Assembly (NCBI RefSeq): GCF_014898175.1
Contig: NZ_CP062948.1
Span: forward strand, 1,798,001-1,862,000
Direction: 5' to 3'
Length of the DNA: 64,000 bases
From: Bifidobacterium lemurum
Lineage (GTDB): Bacteria > Actinomycetota > Actinomycetes > Actinomycetales > Bifidobacteriaceae
Below, piece after piece: positions 16,711 through 26,961 of this stretch (within the stretch, counting starts at the first letter, position 1; every line of letters starts with the position of its first letter). The position numbers and the translations under genes are program-made. The notes beneath the pieces were generated by a model. That model was not told the DNA's origin, did not search any database, and was given only the letters and a program-made list of their open reading frames with translations.

Positions 16711-17700
16711 ATGAGCACGGCGACGATGACGGCCTCGGATCTCAGGGCGCAGGAGCGGGCCGCGAAAAGGGCCGAGAGGGAGCGCCAGAGGAGGGTCGCG
16801 CGCGACGAGAAGGCCGAGCGCAAACGGGCCGCCAGGAACGGGTTCGCGAACGTGGCCAACCCCAGGAGGTCGGTGCTGCTGACGGTGGTGTGCGCGGTGT
16901 TCGCCGTGTACTGCCTGTTCCCGTTCGTGTACCTGCTGATCAACGCGACCAAGACGCAGGCGGACTTCACGTCCACGTTCGGCCTGGGCTTCGGCGACAC
17001 GTTCGCCCTGTGGGACAACATCGCCACGGTGTTCGCCTACCAGGACGGGATCTTCGCCCGCTGGCTGGTGAACACGCTCCTGTACGTGGTGGTGGGCGCG
17101 GGCGGGGCGACCCTGCTGGCGATCATGGGCGGCTACGCCCTGGCCAAGTTCCGCTTCCCGGGCCGCAGGGCCGTGTTCGCGGTCATCATCGGCTCCATCT
17201 CGGTGCCCGGCATCGCATTGGCGGTCCCGCAGTTCCTCCTGTTCGCCAAACTGGGGTTGACGAACACGCCGTGGGCGATGATCATCCCGAGCCTGATCTC
17301 GCCGTTCGGCCTGTACCTGATGTGGATCTTCTCGGAGCAGGCCGTGCCCACCGAGCTCCTGGAGGCGGCGCGCGTGGACGGGGCGGGCGAGTGGCGCACG
17401 TTCTGGCAGGTCAGCCTGCCCCTGCTCGCGCCCGGGATCGTGACGACCGCGCTGTTCACGATCGTGGCGACCTGGAACAACTACTTCCTCCCGTTGATCA
17501 TGCTCAAGGACGCCGACTGGTACCCCCTGACCATCGGCCTGAACCAATGGAAGGACCAAGCCTCGACCGCGGGCGGGCAGGCGATCCAGAACCTCGTGAT
17601 CACCGGAAGCCTGATCACCATCATCCCCCTGGTCATCGCGTTCCTCATGCTCCAGAAATACTGGCAGTCAGGACTCGCCGCAGGAGCCGTCAAAGAATAG
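16711..17700 (+). CDS. Sugar ABC transporter permease, MalG-like
   Basis: Second membrane subunit of the importer. A 45-residue, highly charged N-terminus (RAAKRAERERQRR) precedes six transmembrane segments. The EAA loop reads ELLEAARVDGAGEWRTFWQVSLP. Length and layout match MalG/AraQ-type CUT1 permeases. It lies 73 bases after the first permease and 170 bases before the GH42 gene, in one apparent operon. Confidence 0.93.
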   Translation: MSTATMTASDLRAQERAAKRAERERQRRVARDEKAERKRAARNGFANVANPRRSVLLTVVCAVFAVYCLFPFVYLLINATKTQADFTSTFGLGFGDTFALWDNIATVFAYQDGIFARWLVNTLLYVVVGAGGATLLAIMGGYALAKFRFPGRRAVFAVIIGSISVPGIALAVPQFLLFAKLGLTNTPWAMIIPSLISPFGLYLMWIFSEQAVPTELLEAARVDGAGEWRTFWQVSLPLLAPGIVTTALFTIVATWNNYFLPLIMLKDADWYPLTIGLNQWKDQASTAGGQAIQNLVITGSLITIIPLVIAFLMLQKYWQSGLAAGAVKE

Positions 17701-17755
17701 GTCCGTCCCGCGAGAGTCGCGGATGATGGGATCGAGAGAGTGGCTCACCACGTGT

Positions 17756-17844
17756 GGAGGCATCATGCAGGTATTCGCGCGGTTGCGCATCGTGCAGGTG
17801 CCTCCTTGCGTGGCCGTCTGAATCCGACGAGGCATATCAGACGG
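17756..17844 (+). promoter_or_regulatory. Structured intercistronic leader before GH42
   Basis: Two hairpins can form: GGAGGCA (17756) with TGCCTCC (17799), and CCGTCTGA (17814) with TCAGACGG (17837). They lie between the permease stop and the GH42 ribosome-binding site AAGGAGTG. Possible roles are transcript processing or 3' end protection of the permease mRNA. Confidence 0.35.
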
Positions 17845-17861
17845 AACAACCCAAGGAGTGA

Positions 17862-19946
<2,085 letters not shown>

Positions 19947-19965
19947 CGCACCGCTAACAATCACC

Positions 19966-19998
19966 AAGGGGTGATGTCCCATGCGGACATCACCCCTT
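19966..19998. terminator. Bidirectional terminator between GH42 and GH51
   Basis: AAGGGGTGATGTCC (19966-19979) pairs perfectly with GGACATCACCCCTT (19985-19998) over a 5-nt loop. It lies between two converging genes. Confidence 0.8.
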
Positions 19999-20023
19999 AT
20001 GTCATGTTCGGTGGCGGTTTCGC

Positions 20024-21610
20024 TTAGGCGGTGAATTCGATCGCGGCCCAGGAGATCGCGGGCAACGAACAGGCGATTCGGCCGTCCCCGCCGAGTGTGG
20101 CGGGCAGCGGCCGAGGCGTCACCGCGTTCGGCTCGTCCGCCGTGTTCTGGCGGTGCGGATCGTCGTCGTGCAACACGATCGCCTTCGCGATGGCGACATG
20201 CGCGTCGCTTGCGTCGGTGTCGGACGGTGCGTTCGCATTGACGCCCGGCAGCGCGGTGAGGTCGATGCGCAGGTCGTGCGCGTGTGAGACGTCGCGGTTG
20301 ACGGCCAGCAGCAGGCCGGTGCGCGACGTCTCGTCCCACGTCACCACCGCATCCACCGCGTCCACCTCGCCGTACGCCTCGGTGCGGATGACGGGCGCGT
20401 CGATCCGCGGCGCGAACACCATGCCCTTGGCGTGCCGCGCGGCCTCGGCGAAGGGGTAGAACACGGTCTGTCTCCAGGCGGGGCCGCCGTCCGGCTCGGC
20501 CATGATCGGGGCGATCACGTTGACCAGCTGCGCGCGGGAGGCGGAACGCACGCGGTCGCAATGCTTGAGCAGTGTGATCATCAGCGAGCCCTCCACCACG
20601 GCGTCGGCCGCGGAGTAGATGTCCTCCAGCAGATGCGGGGCGACGGGCCAAGGCTCGTGGTGCAGGCCCTCGCCGGCGGCGGCCTTCCATTCGTCCTCCT
20701 GCCGGTTCCACACGTCGGAATACCACACGCCCCATTCGTCGAAGCTCAACGCGATGTCGTGGTCTCCCTTGTTGGCGGCTTTGGCCTCGTCGGCGCATGC
20801 CGCCACCGTGGCGATGAATTGCTTCATATCCTCGGCCGAGGCGAGGTAGTCCTGCATGGAGCTCGCGCCGCGTTCGTAGTAGTAGGCGTGGCAGGAGACG
20901 AAATCGAGGTTGTCGTAGGCCTTGGTGAGCACGGTGCGCTCCCACTGGCCGAAGGTGGGCATATGCGCGCTCGACGAGCCGCAGGCCACCAGTTCGAGCC
21001 CGGATTCGGCGAGTTTCATCGCATGGGCCACCTTGTCGACCGCGGCGGCGTACTCGTCCGGAGTCATATGCCCGACCTGCCAGGGGCCGTCCATCTCGTT
21101 GCCGATGCACCACATCTTGACGTCCATCGGTTCGGGGATGCCGTTGGCCACACGGCGGTCGGCCAATGCGGTTCCCGGCGCTCCGTTGACGTATTCGAGT
21201 TCCTCAAGCGCCGCATGCAGGCCACGCGTGCCGAGGTTCACGGCGAGCATGATCTCGGTGCCGGCGGATTTGCTCCATTTGTGGAAGTCGTCGATGCCGA
21301 CCTGGTTGGTCTCCGTCTGGTGCCAGGCGAGGTCGCGGCGCACGGGACGCCGTTCCTTGGGGCCGGTGCCGTCCTCCCAGTTGTAGTTCGACACGAAGTT
21401 GCCGCCGGGGTAGCGCACGCAGGTGACGCCCAGCTCCCTGACCAGGTCGAGCACGTCCTGGCGGAATCCGTCGGCGTTGGCGGTGGGGTGGTCGGGCTCG
21501 TAGATGCCGCCGTACACGCAGCGGCCCACATGTTCGACGAAGGAGCCGAACATGCGTGGGGGAACGTCGGCGACCGCCGAATCGGAGCCGATGGTGATGG
21601 TGATGGTCAT
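20024..21610 (-). CDS. Alpha-L-arabinofuranosidase, GH51
   Basis: Cytoplasmic exo-enzyme that removes arabinofuranosyl units from arabino-oligosaccharides. The family pattern is complete: FGSFVEHVGRCVYGGIYEP at the start, VRYPGGNFVSNYNWEDG, acid/base Glu172 in CIGNEMDGPW and nucleophile Glu292 in LSFDEWGVWY, then a C-terminal beta-sandwich. At 528 residues it is a normal GH51. It runs against GH42 and away from the binding-protein gene. Together with GH42 it suggests that arabinogalactan fragments are the target. Confidence 0.96.
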   Translation of the reverse strand: MTITITIGSDSAVADVPPRMFGSFVEHVGRCVYGGIYEPDHPTANADGFRQDVLDLVRELGVTCVRYPGGNFVSNYNWEDGTGPKERRPVRRDLAWHQTETNQVGIDDFHKWSKSAGTEIMLAVNLGTRGLHAALEELEYVNGAPGTALADRRVANGIPEPMDVKMWCIGNEMDGPWQVGHMTPDEYAAAVDKVAHAMKLAESGLELVACGSSSAHMPTFGQWERTVLTKAYDNLDFVSCHAYYYERGASSMQDYLASAEDMKQFIATVAACADEAKAANKGDHDIALSFDEWGVWYSDVWNRQEDEWKAAAGEGLHHEPWPVAPHLLEDIYSAADAVVEGSLMITLLKHCDRVRSASRAQLVNVIAPIMAEPDGGPAWRQTVFYPFAEAARHAKGMVFAPRIDAPVIRTEAYGEVDAVDAVVTWDETSRTGLLLAVNRDVSHAHDLRIDLTALPGVNANAPSDTDASDAHVAIAKAIVLHDDDPHRQNTADEPNAVTPRPLPATLGGDGRIACSLPAISWAAIEFTA

Positions 21611-21748
21611 ATGCTTCCTTTCCGGTTGGCGCGCGTCGGTGCGTGCGGAGCCGTCTTATGCCGCGGTCGTCATTGTTATGGTTGCGTCGCCATATTAACT
21701 CATATAACTGTAGTGATGGATATGTGCATTTTTGCGCTTCCGTGTGTC

Positions 21749-21764
21749 GTGTTTGCGTAAACAT
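21749..21764. promoter_or_regulatory. LacI-type operator upstream of the binding protein
   Basis: GTGTTTGCGTAAACAT matches 13 of 16 positions of the operator at 15618 read on the other strand. It lies in the divergent region between GH51 and the binding-protein gene and could control both. Confidence 0.55.
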
Positions 21765-21860
21765 TTTTATCGTGATAGTGTCATACGCAACGAAGCAAAC
21801 TGCGAATGATCCAGATGTTGCGTCGTTGGAACCAATAATCCTGGAAGAAGGAATGGAACG

Positions 21861-23216
21861 ATGAAGTTCACTGCTCAAAAGGCGATCGCAGCCACCGGCG
21901 CAATCGCGATGATGGTTGGTATCGCGGCTTGCGGCTCGTCCAACGCCGACACCTCCGCCGACGAATCCGGTTCGGGCACGACCGAGATCACGGTGTGGGC
22001 CTGGGAGCCCACCCTGGAGCGCACCATCGAGGGCTTCGAGGCCGAGAATCCCGACATCTCGGTGACGGTGACCAACGCCGGCACCAACACGGACGAGTAC
22101 AACGCGTTGAACAACGCCATCGAAGGCGGCTCCGGCGCTCCCGACATCGCCCAGATCGAGTACTACGCGCTGCCCGAATACCAGATCCGCGGTTATGTGA
22201 TGGACCTGAGCGAATACGGCGCCGACGAGTTCTCGGACTTCTACACTCCGGGCACCTGGAGCTCCGTGAACCTCAACGGCGGCGTGTACGCCCTGCCGAT
22301 GGATTCCGGCCCGATGGCCTGGTTCTACAACAAGGACGTCTTCGACGCCGCCGGCGTCGACCCGACCCAGGTGCGCACGTGGGACGACTTCTACGAGGCC
22401 GCCAAGGCCATCCGCGCCACCGGCTCCTACATCACCTCCGACTCCGGCGACGCCGGCTTCTTCGATTCGATGTCCTGGCTCGCCGGCGCGACGCCCTTCG
22501 ACACCTCCTCCGACGGCACCGAGGTGACCATCGATCTGACGGGCGACAGCGGCGTCACGACCTTCACCGAATTCTGGCAGAAGCTCATCGATGAGGACCT
22601 CATCGACACCCAGACCGTCGGCTGGTCCGACGAATGGAACAGGGGTCTGAACGACGGCTCCATCGCCTCTCTGCTGACCGGCGCCTGGATGCCGTACAAC
22701 CTGCTCTCCGGCGCTCCCGACGGCGACGGCAAGTGGCGCATCACCCAGATGCCCACCGCCGACGGATCCGAAACCAATTCCGAGAACGGCGGCTCCTCGC
22801 TGGCTCTGATCCAGACCGACGACACCGCCAAGGCCGAGGCCGCCTACAAGTTCATGGAATACGCCTGCCACAACGCCGACGGCATCGCCACCCGCGTCGA
22901 CGGCGGCGCCTTCCCGGCCGACAACGACACCCTCGCCTCCGAGGACTTCCTCAACATGACCTCGCTGACCGACTCCGACGGCAACGCCCACGAGTACTTC
23001 GGCGGACAGAAGTTCAACGAGGAGCTCGCCAAGGCCGCGGCCAACGTGTCCACCGGCTACAAGTTCCTGCCCTTCGAGGTCTACGCCCGCGGCGTCTTCG
23101 CCGACGACGCCGGCGCCGCCTACACCGACCAGTCCATCACGCTCGCCGACGGCGTGGCGGCTTGGGAGGAGAACCTCAAGTCCTATGCCGAGCAGCAGGG
23201 CTACACCGTGAAGTAA
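21861..23216 (+). CDS. Sugar-binding lipoprotein of the ABC importer
   Basis: Captures oligosaccharide outside the cell and hands it to the permeases at 15711-17700. The first 23 residues form a lipoprotein signal with lipobox GIAAC, so the protein is anchored at Cys24. The rest is a family 1 extracellular solute-binding fold (ITVWAWEPTLERTIEGFEAENP). At 451 residues it is a standard CUT1 binding protein. An operator-like site lies 100 bases upstream. A paralogue is encoded at 25275. Confidence 0.93.
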   Translation: MKFTAQKAIAATGAIAMMVGIAACGSSNADTSADESGSGTTEITVWAWEPTLERTIEGFEAENPDISVTVTNAGTNTDEYNALNNAIEGGSGAPDIAQIEYYALPEYQIRGYVMDLSEYGADEFSDFYTPGTWSSVNLNGGVYALPMDSGPMAWFYNKDVFDAAGVDPTQVRTWDDFYEAAKAIRATGSYITSDSGDAGFFDSMSWLAGATPFDTSSDGTEVTIDLTGDSGVTTFTEFWQKLIDEDLIDTQTVGWSDEWNRGLNDGSIASLLTGAWMPYNLLSGAPDGDGKWRITQMPTADGSETNSENGGSSLALIQTDDTAKAEAAYKFMEYACHNADGIATRVDGGAFPADNDTLASEDFLNMTSLTDSDGNAHEYFGGQKFNEELAKAAANVSTGYKFLPFEVYARGVFADDAGAAYTDQSITLADGVAAWEENLKSYAEQQGYTVK

Positions 23217-23243
23217 CGGCGCTCCGCAGCTGGAACGATCGCT

Positions 23244-23283
23244 GACGCGGCCCGTCGATGGAAACCCATCGGCGGGCCGCGTC
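23244..23283 (+). terminator. Strong hairpin terminator after the binding protein
   Basis: An 18-bp stem (23244-23261 with 23266-23283, one mismatch) closes a 4-nt loop. There is no long T run. Confidence 0.65.
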
Positions 23284-23314
23284 GCTGTGCCGTCGGTCGT
23301 GGCTTGTGTGTTCC

Positions 23315-23446
23315 GAAGTCGGTGATTTCGTGTGTCGGCAGAGAGATGAAGTTCTGCATTTCGTGTGAGAAACGACTTCCGAAGTTCTGCATTTCGTGTA
23401 ACATCGGAGATGTGAAGTTCTGCATTTCGTGTTGGTGGTGAGGCTG
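23315..23446 (+). repeat. Array A: four tandem 33-bp units leading the first DUF4143 gene
   Basis: Units begin at 23315, 23348, 23381 and 23414, exactly 33 bp apart. Each has a 19-bp core, GAAGTTCTGCATTTCGTGT (perfect in units 2-4, diverged in unit 1), and a 14-bp non-conserved spacer. The last core ends 17 nt before ATG 23450, and the likely ribosome-binding site lies in the last spacer. Confidence 0.9.
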
Positions 23447-23449
23447 GAC

Positions 23450-24811
23450 ATGTTGGAACGTAAGGCGTATCAACGGTTGGTGGAGTGGAAGAACACCAGC
23501 CGCGGCAAAACCGCTCTGATGGTGGAGGGGGCACGTCGTGTGGGCAAAAGCACGTTGGTCTCCCAATTTGGCAAACAGGAATACCGTTCGTGCCTGTTCA
23601 TCGATTTTTTCCAGGCCACCGAGGAGGTGCGTCAGTATTTCCGCGACTATCGCACGGATCTGGACACGCTGTTCCTTTACCTGTCGACGTACTATGGCGT
23701 CGAATTGTATGAGCGGGACACGTTGGTGGTGTTCGACGAAGTGCAGATGTTCCCCGAAGCGCGCGGTTTGATTAAATATCTGGTTGCGGATGGCCGCTTC
23801 GACTACATCGAAACCGGTTCTCTGCTATCCATCAGGCAGAACATTCAAGATATCGTCATTCCCTCGGAAGAGGAATCCATGGACTTGAATCCGATGGATT
23901 TCGAGGAATTCCTGTGGGCGATGGGGCAACGACAGCTCGCCGACCTCATTCGTCGTCAGTTCGCGGCGTCGCGGCCACTGCCTGACGGATTGCATCGACG
24001 CGCCATGGGGCTGCTCCGAGAATACATGCTGGTCGGAGGTATGCCGGATCCGGTGAGCATCTACGTTGAACAGCGGAAATTCGCCTCTGTGGATGCCAGC
24101 AAACGGCGCATCCTCGAACTCTATCGCAATGATGTGGCAAGGTTCGCGCGTGGATACGAGTTCAAAGTCGCCTCCGTGCTTGACGGGATTCCGGGACAGC
24201 TCTCCAAGCATGAGAAACGGTTCTCGTTAAGCTCATTGGGCAAAAGCGCTCGCATGCGTGATTACGAGGAATCCTTTTTCTGGTTGGCCGATGCCCGTAT
24301 CGCCAACCTCTGTTTCGCCTGCGCTGATCCCTCCGTGGGACTGTCGCTCAGTATGGAACAGACATCGCTCAAATGCTATATGGCGGACACCGGACTGTTG
24401 GTGTCCCTGGCGTTCGCCGACAGCGCCGCAACCGACGAAAACGTGTATCGTGCCGTGCTTCGCGGTGACATCGGGCTGAATGAGGGCATGCTCACGGAGA
24501 ACATCGTGGCTCAGATGCTGCGGGCCAACGGACATAAATTGTTCTTCTATACCCAATCGGGGCAAAAGGGAAACGAGGAACGCATGGAAATCGACTTCCT
24601 AATCATCCGTCCGTATGCCGATGCCGCGATGAAGCCGCGCGTCAGTCCGGTCGAGGTCAAATCCCCGCGCCAGTATGGCACCACATCATTGGATCGGTTC
24701 GGAGCGAAATTCGGCAAACGCGTCGGTGTGCAATACGTGATTCATCCCAAACAGATGGACGTCAAAGACGGCCGCGTGTATCTGCCGCTGTACATGGCCT
24801 TCTGTTTGTGA
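23450..24811 (+). CDS. AAA+ ATPase with DUF4143 domain (first copy)
   Basis: The N-terminal half is an AAA_14-type ATPase with Walker A GARRVGKS (residues 27-34) and Walker B TLVVFDEVQM (Asp96, Glu97). The C-terminal half is the DUF4143 region and ends with MEIDFLI and PVEVKS, which resembles a PD-(D/E)XK nuclease core. Biological role of the family is not established. ATG 23450 is chosen over GTG 23429, which lies inside the repeat array. Codon use looks less GC-biased than in neighbours, suggesting transfer. A related but distinct copy is at 26962. Confidence 0.85.
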   Translation: MLERKAYQRLVEWKNTSRGKTALMVEGARRVGKSTLVSQFGKQEYRSCLFIDFFQATEEVRQYFRDYRTDLDTLFLYLSTYYGVELYERDTLVVFDEVQMFPEARGLIKYLVADGRFDYIETGSLLSIRQNIQDIVIPSEEESMDLNPMDFEEFLWAMGQRQLADLIRRQFAASRPLPDGLHRRAMGLLREYMLVGGMPDPVSIYVEQRKFASVDASKRRILELYRNDVARFARGYEFKVASVLDGIPGQLSKHEKRFSLSSLGKSARMRDYEESFFWLADARIANLCFACADPSVGLSLSMEQTSLKCYMADTGLLVSLAFADSAATDENVYRAVLRGDIGLNEGMLTENIVAQMLRANGHKLFFYTQSGQKGNEERMEIDFLIIRPYADAAMKPRVSPVEVKSPRQYGTTSLDRFGAKFGKRVGVQYVIHPKQMDVKDGRVYLPLYMAFCL

Positions 24812-24842
24812 GCTGGATTCCTTGTCATCCCGAGTGTTCTCC

Positions 24843-24920
24843 TCGTCATCCCGAGCGGAGCCGAGGGATCTCACGTGCGGTTGAGATTCCTCGACTCCGC
24901 TTTGCTCCGCTCGGAATGAC
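24843..24920. repeat. Dispersed 'GTCATCCCGAGCGGAGC' repeat, palindromic copy
   Basis: GTCATCCCGAGCGGAGC and GAGGGATCTC on the left face GAGATTCCTCGACTCC and GCTCCGCTCGGAATGAC on the right, giving a long imperfect hairpin directly after the ATPase gene. Confidence 0.7.
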
Positions 24921-25057
24921 ATGTACGGTGCTTGCTTTCGGGAATGCGTGGTTCGCGTCGTGTTGTTGTGAGAACGGCTTCGTGATGCCGGGCTGGTTGA
25001 GCGGTTCCGGGGTTCGCTATTGGAAAGCGGCCGTTATTCCCGTCGCACCTGCGCATC

Positions 25058-25189
25058 AAGGTCCGGAAAAGTGTGGAATAGGCGGTGTTCAAGGTTCATA
25101 AAAGTGTGTGATTCACCCTTATCAAGGCTCATAAAAATGTAAAAAACAGTGGTCGCAAGGCTATGAAAAGTGCGTATAAGGGTAATCGA
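25058..25189 (+). repeat. Array B: four tandem 33-bp units without an ATPase gene
   Basis: Units begin at 25058, 25091, 25124 and 25157, again exactly 33 bp apart. The 17-bp core is close to AAGGCTCATAAAAGTGT and the 16-bp spacers differ. The period matches array A, the core sequence does not. No DUF4143 gene follows; the next gene is a sugar-binding lipoprotein. Confidence 0.88.
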
Positions 25190-25274
25190 AGCTTTCGGAT
25201 GCCGCATGCGCGGATTGATGTGGAACGAATCGGAAGTCAGAGGCCGGCCCGGGCCACCGGGTAGACTCGAGGGC

Positions 25275-26699
25275 ATGCGCATTATCGGACGGAGACTCAA
25301 ACGATTGGCCACGACGCTCGCCGCCGTCACGCTCGCCGTCTGCCTTGCGGGCTGCGGGGCCGCGTCCGCGGTCGACAACCGCACCGTGATCAACGTGTGG
25401 TCATGGGAGCCGAGCATGGCGGCCGTGGTCGAACAGTTTGAGGCGGCGAATCCCGACATCCGCGTGGAGCTCACCGACATCAGCGGCTACGACAACCTCA
25501 ACACGGCCATCCAGGACGGCTACGGCACCCCCGACGTGGTGCAGCTGGAATATTTCGCCCTGCGCCAATACGCGGTGTCCGGCCAATTGCTCGACATCAC
25601 CGACCGCGTCACCTCCGGATACTCCGAATTCTTCACGCCGGGCACCTGGTCGTCCGTGCAGCTCGCCGACCGCGTGTACGGACTGCCCATGGACTCCGGC
25701 CCCATGGCGTTCTTCTACAACAAAGACGTGTTCGATCAGGCCGGCGTGGACGCCGAACAGATTAAAACCTGGGACGACTTCTACGAGGCGGCCAAAAAAC
25801 TCAAGGCGATCGGCGTGTACATCGCCGCCGACGCGGGCGACGCCAGCTTCTACGACGCGATGATCTGGCTGGCGGGCGGACAGCCCTTCCGCACCTCCAC
25901 GGACGGCAAAACCGTGACCATCGACCTGGAGAACGACCCGGGCGTGCAGGCGTTCACCGAGTTCTGGCAGAAGATGATCGACGAGGACCTGATCGACACG
26001 CGCTCGCAGATCTGGTCCGATGACTGGCAGGAAGGCATCGGCGACGGCACCATCGCCTCCGTGTTCTCCGGCGCGTGGATGCCCTCGCTGCTGCTCGCCG
26101 ACGTGCCCGGCACCGCGGGCCTATGGCGCGTGACCCAGATGCCCACGCCGGACGGCCAGCCAGCCAACGCCGAGAACGGCGGCTCCGCGCTGGCGGTGCT
26201 GCAGCTGACCCGCAAACCCGACGCGGCGTTCCGCTTCGTGGAATTCGTCACCCACAGCACCGAAGGCATCTCCACGCGCGTGGACGGCGGCGCCTTCCCC
26301 GCGGACAACGCCACCCTGAACAGCCGTGACTTTTTGAGCAGAACCACCATCCGCGACTCGCGCGGCGTCGACGTGGCCTACTTCGGCGGGCAACGGTTCA
26401 ACGAGGTGCTGGCGCAGGCGGCGGAGAACGTCTCCACCGACTACCAGTATCTGCCGTTCGAGGTGTACGCGCGCAGCGACTTCAGATCCACCGTGGGGCG
26501 GGCCTACCGCTGGTCGAGCTCCTATCACGCGTATCAGGCGCGTGAAAACGCCATCGAGCAGGGCCGGACGGACAGCCACGGCGATCCGCTGGAATCATTG
26601 GAGCACCCGGGAGAGAAGATCAGCCTCGCCGACGGCATCGCCCTCTGGCAGAAGGACCTGGAGGAATACGGATTCAACCAGGGCTTCACCATCCAATAA
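25275..26699 (+). CDS. Second sugar-binding lipoprotein, paralogue of the 21861 gene
   Basis: Family 1 solute-binding protein of 474 residues from ATG 25275. The signal ends in lipobox CLAGC. Long stretches align with the first binding protein, such as NVWSWEPSM, TPGTWSSV, YGLPMDSGPMAFFYNKDVF and STRVDGGAFPADN, so the two are duplicates. This copy has an extra segment of about 40 residues near the C-terminus (SSSYHAYQARENAIEQGRT). No permease genes accompany it; it may serve the same importer with a different ligand. The frame extends upstream to 25170, but only the 25275 start gives a lipoprotein signal. Confidence 0.9.
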   Translation: MRIIGRRLKRLATTLAAVTLAVCLAGCGAASAVDNRTVINVWSWEPSMAAVVEQFEAANPDIRVELTDISGYDNLNTAIQDGYGTPDVVQLEYFALRQYAVSGQLLDITDRVTSGYSEFFTPGTWSSVQLADRVYGLPMDSGPMAFFYNKDVFDQAGVDAEQIKTWDDFYEAAKKLKAIGVYIAADAGDASFYDAMIWLAGGQPFRTSTDGKTVTIDLENDPGVQAFTEFWQKMIDEDLIDTRSQIWSDDWQEGIGDGTIASVFSGAWMPSLLLADVPGTAGLWRVTQMPTPDGQPANAENGGSALAVLQLTRKPDAAFRFVEFVTHSTEGISTRVDGGAFPADNATLNSRDFLSRTTIRDSRGVDVAYFGGQRFNEVLAQAAENVSTDYQYLPFEVYARSDFRSTVGRAYRWSSSYHAYQARENAIEQGRTDSHGDPLESLEHPGEKISLADGIALWQKDLEEYGFNQGFTIQ

Positions 26700-26784
26700 A
26701 CGTAAGGTGATCCGTGTTGCCTGATCTGTCGATACCCACGGTACGGGCGTTCGGGAGGCGGGGCAATTCGATTGATGCGGCGAG

Positions 26785-26798
26785 CCGACTCGAGTCGG
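26785..26798. repeat. Perfect 14-bp palindrome
   Basis: CCGACTCGAGTCGG lies between the second binding-protein gene and array C. It may be a weak terminator stem or a binding site. Confidence 0.3.
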
Positions 26799-26856
26799 GG
26801 CGGTCGAACTGGCTTCACATCCCAAAAACGTTGAAATCACTAATGAATCTCAGTGC

Positions 26857-26948
26857 TATTTACAGATTATGGTGGTTTCTACTTATCAATTATGGTAATT
26901 CCTATTTATCAAATATGGTATTATCTACTTACAGATTATGGGCACAAT
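26857..26948 (+). repeat. Array C: four tandem 23-bp units leading the second DUF4143 gene
   Basis: Units begin at 26857, 26880, 26903 and 26926, exactly 23 bp apart. The 16-bp core follows TAYTTAYMRAWTATGG, with 7-bp spacers. The array is strikingly AT-rich for this genome. The last core ends 20 nt before ATG 26962, nearly the same placement as array A. Confidence 0.9.
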
Positions 26949-26961
26949 GGCTGGAGGGGCG

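Larger units (their letters stand above)
24812..25274. other. Gene-free gap with two repeat elements
   Basis: The gap of 463 bases holds a dispersed repeat (24843-24920), about 135 bases without visible features, the orphan array B (25058-25189) and 85 bases of leader to the second binding-protein gene. I see no convincing coding frame and no recognisable remnant of an ATPase gene after array B. Confidence 0.55.

Noticed and set aside
23315..26948. Arrays A, B and C as CRISPR arrays
   Set aside because: Only four units each, spacers of 14, 16 or 7 bases, different cores, and no cas genes anywhere in the window.
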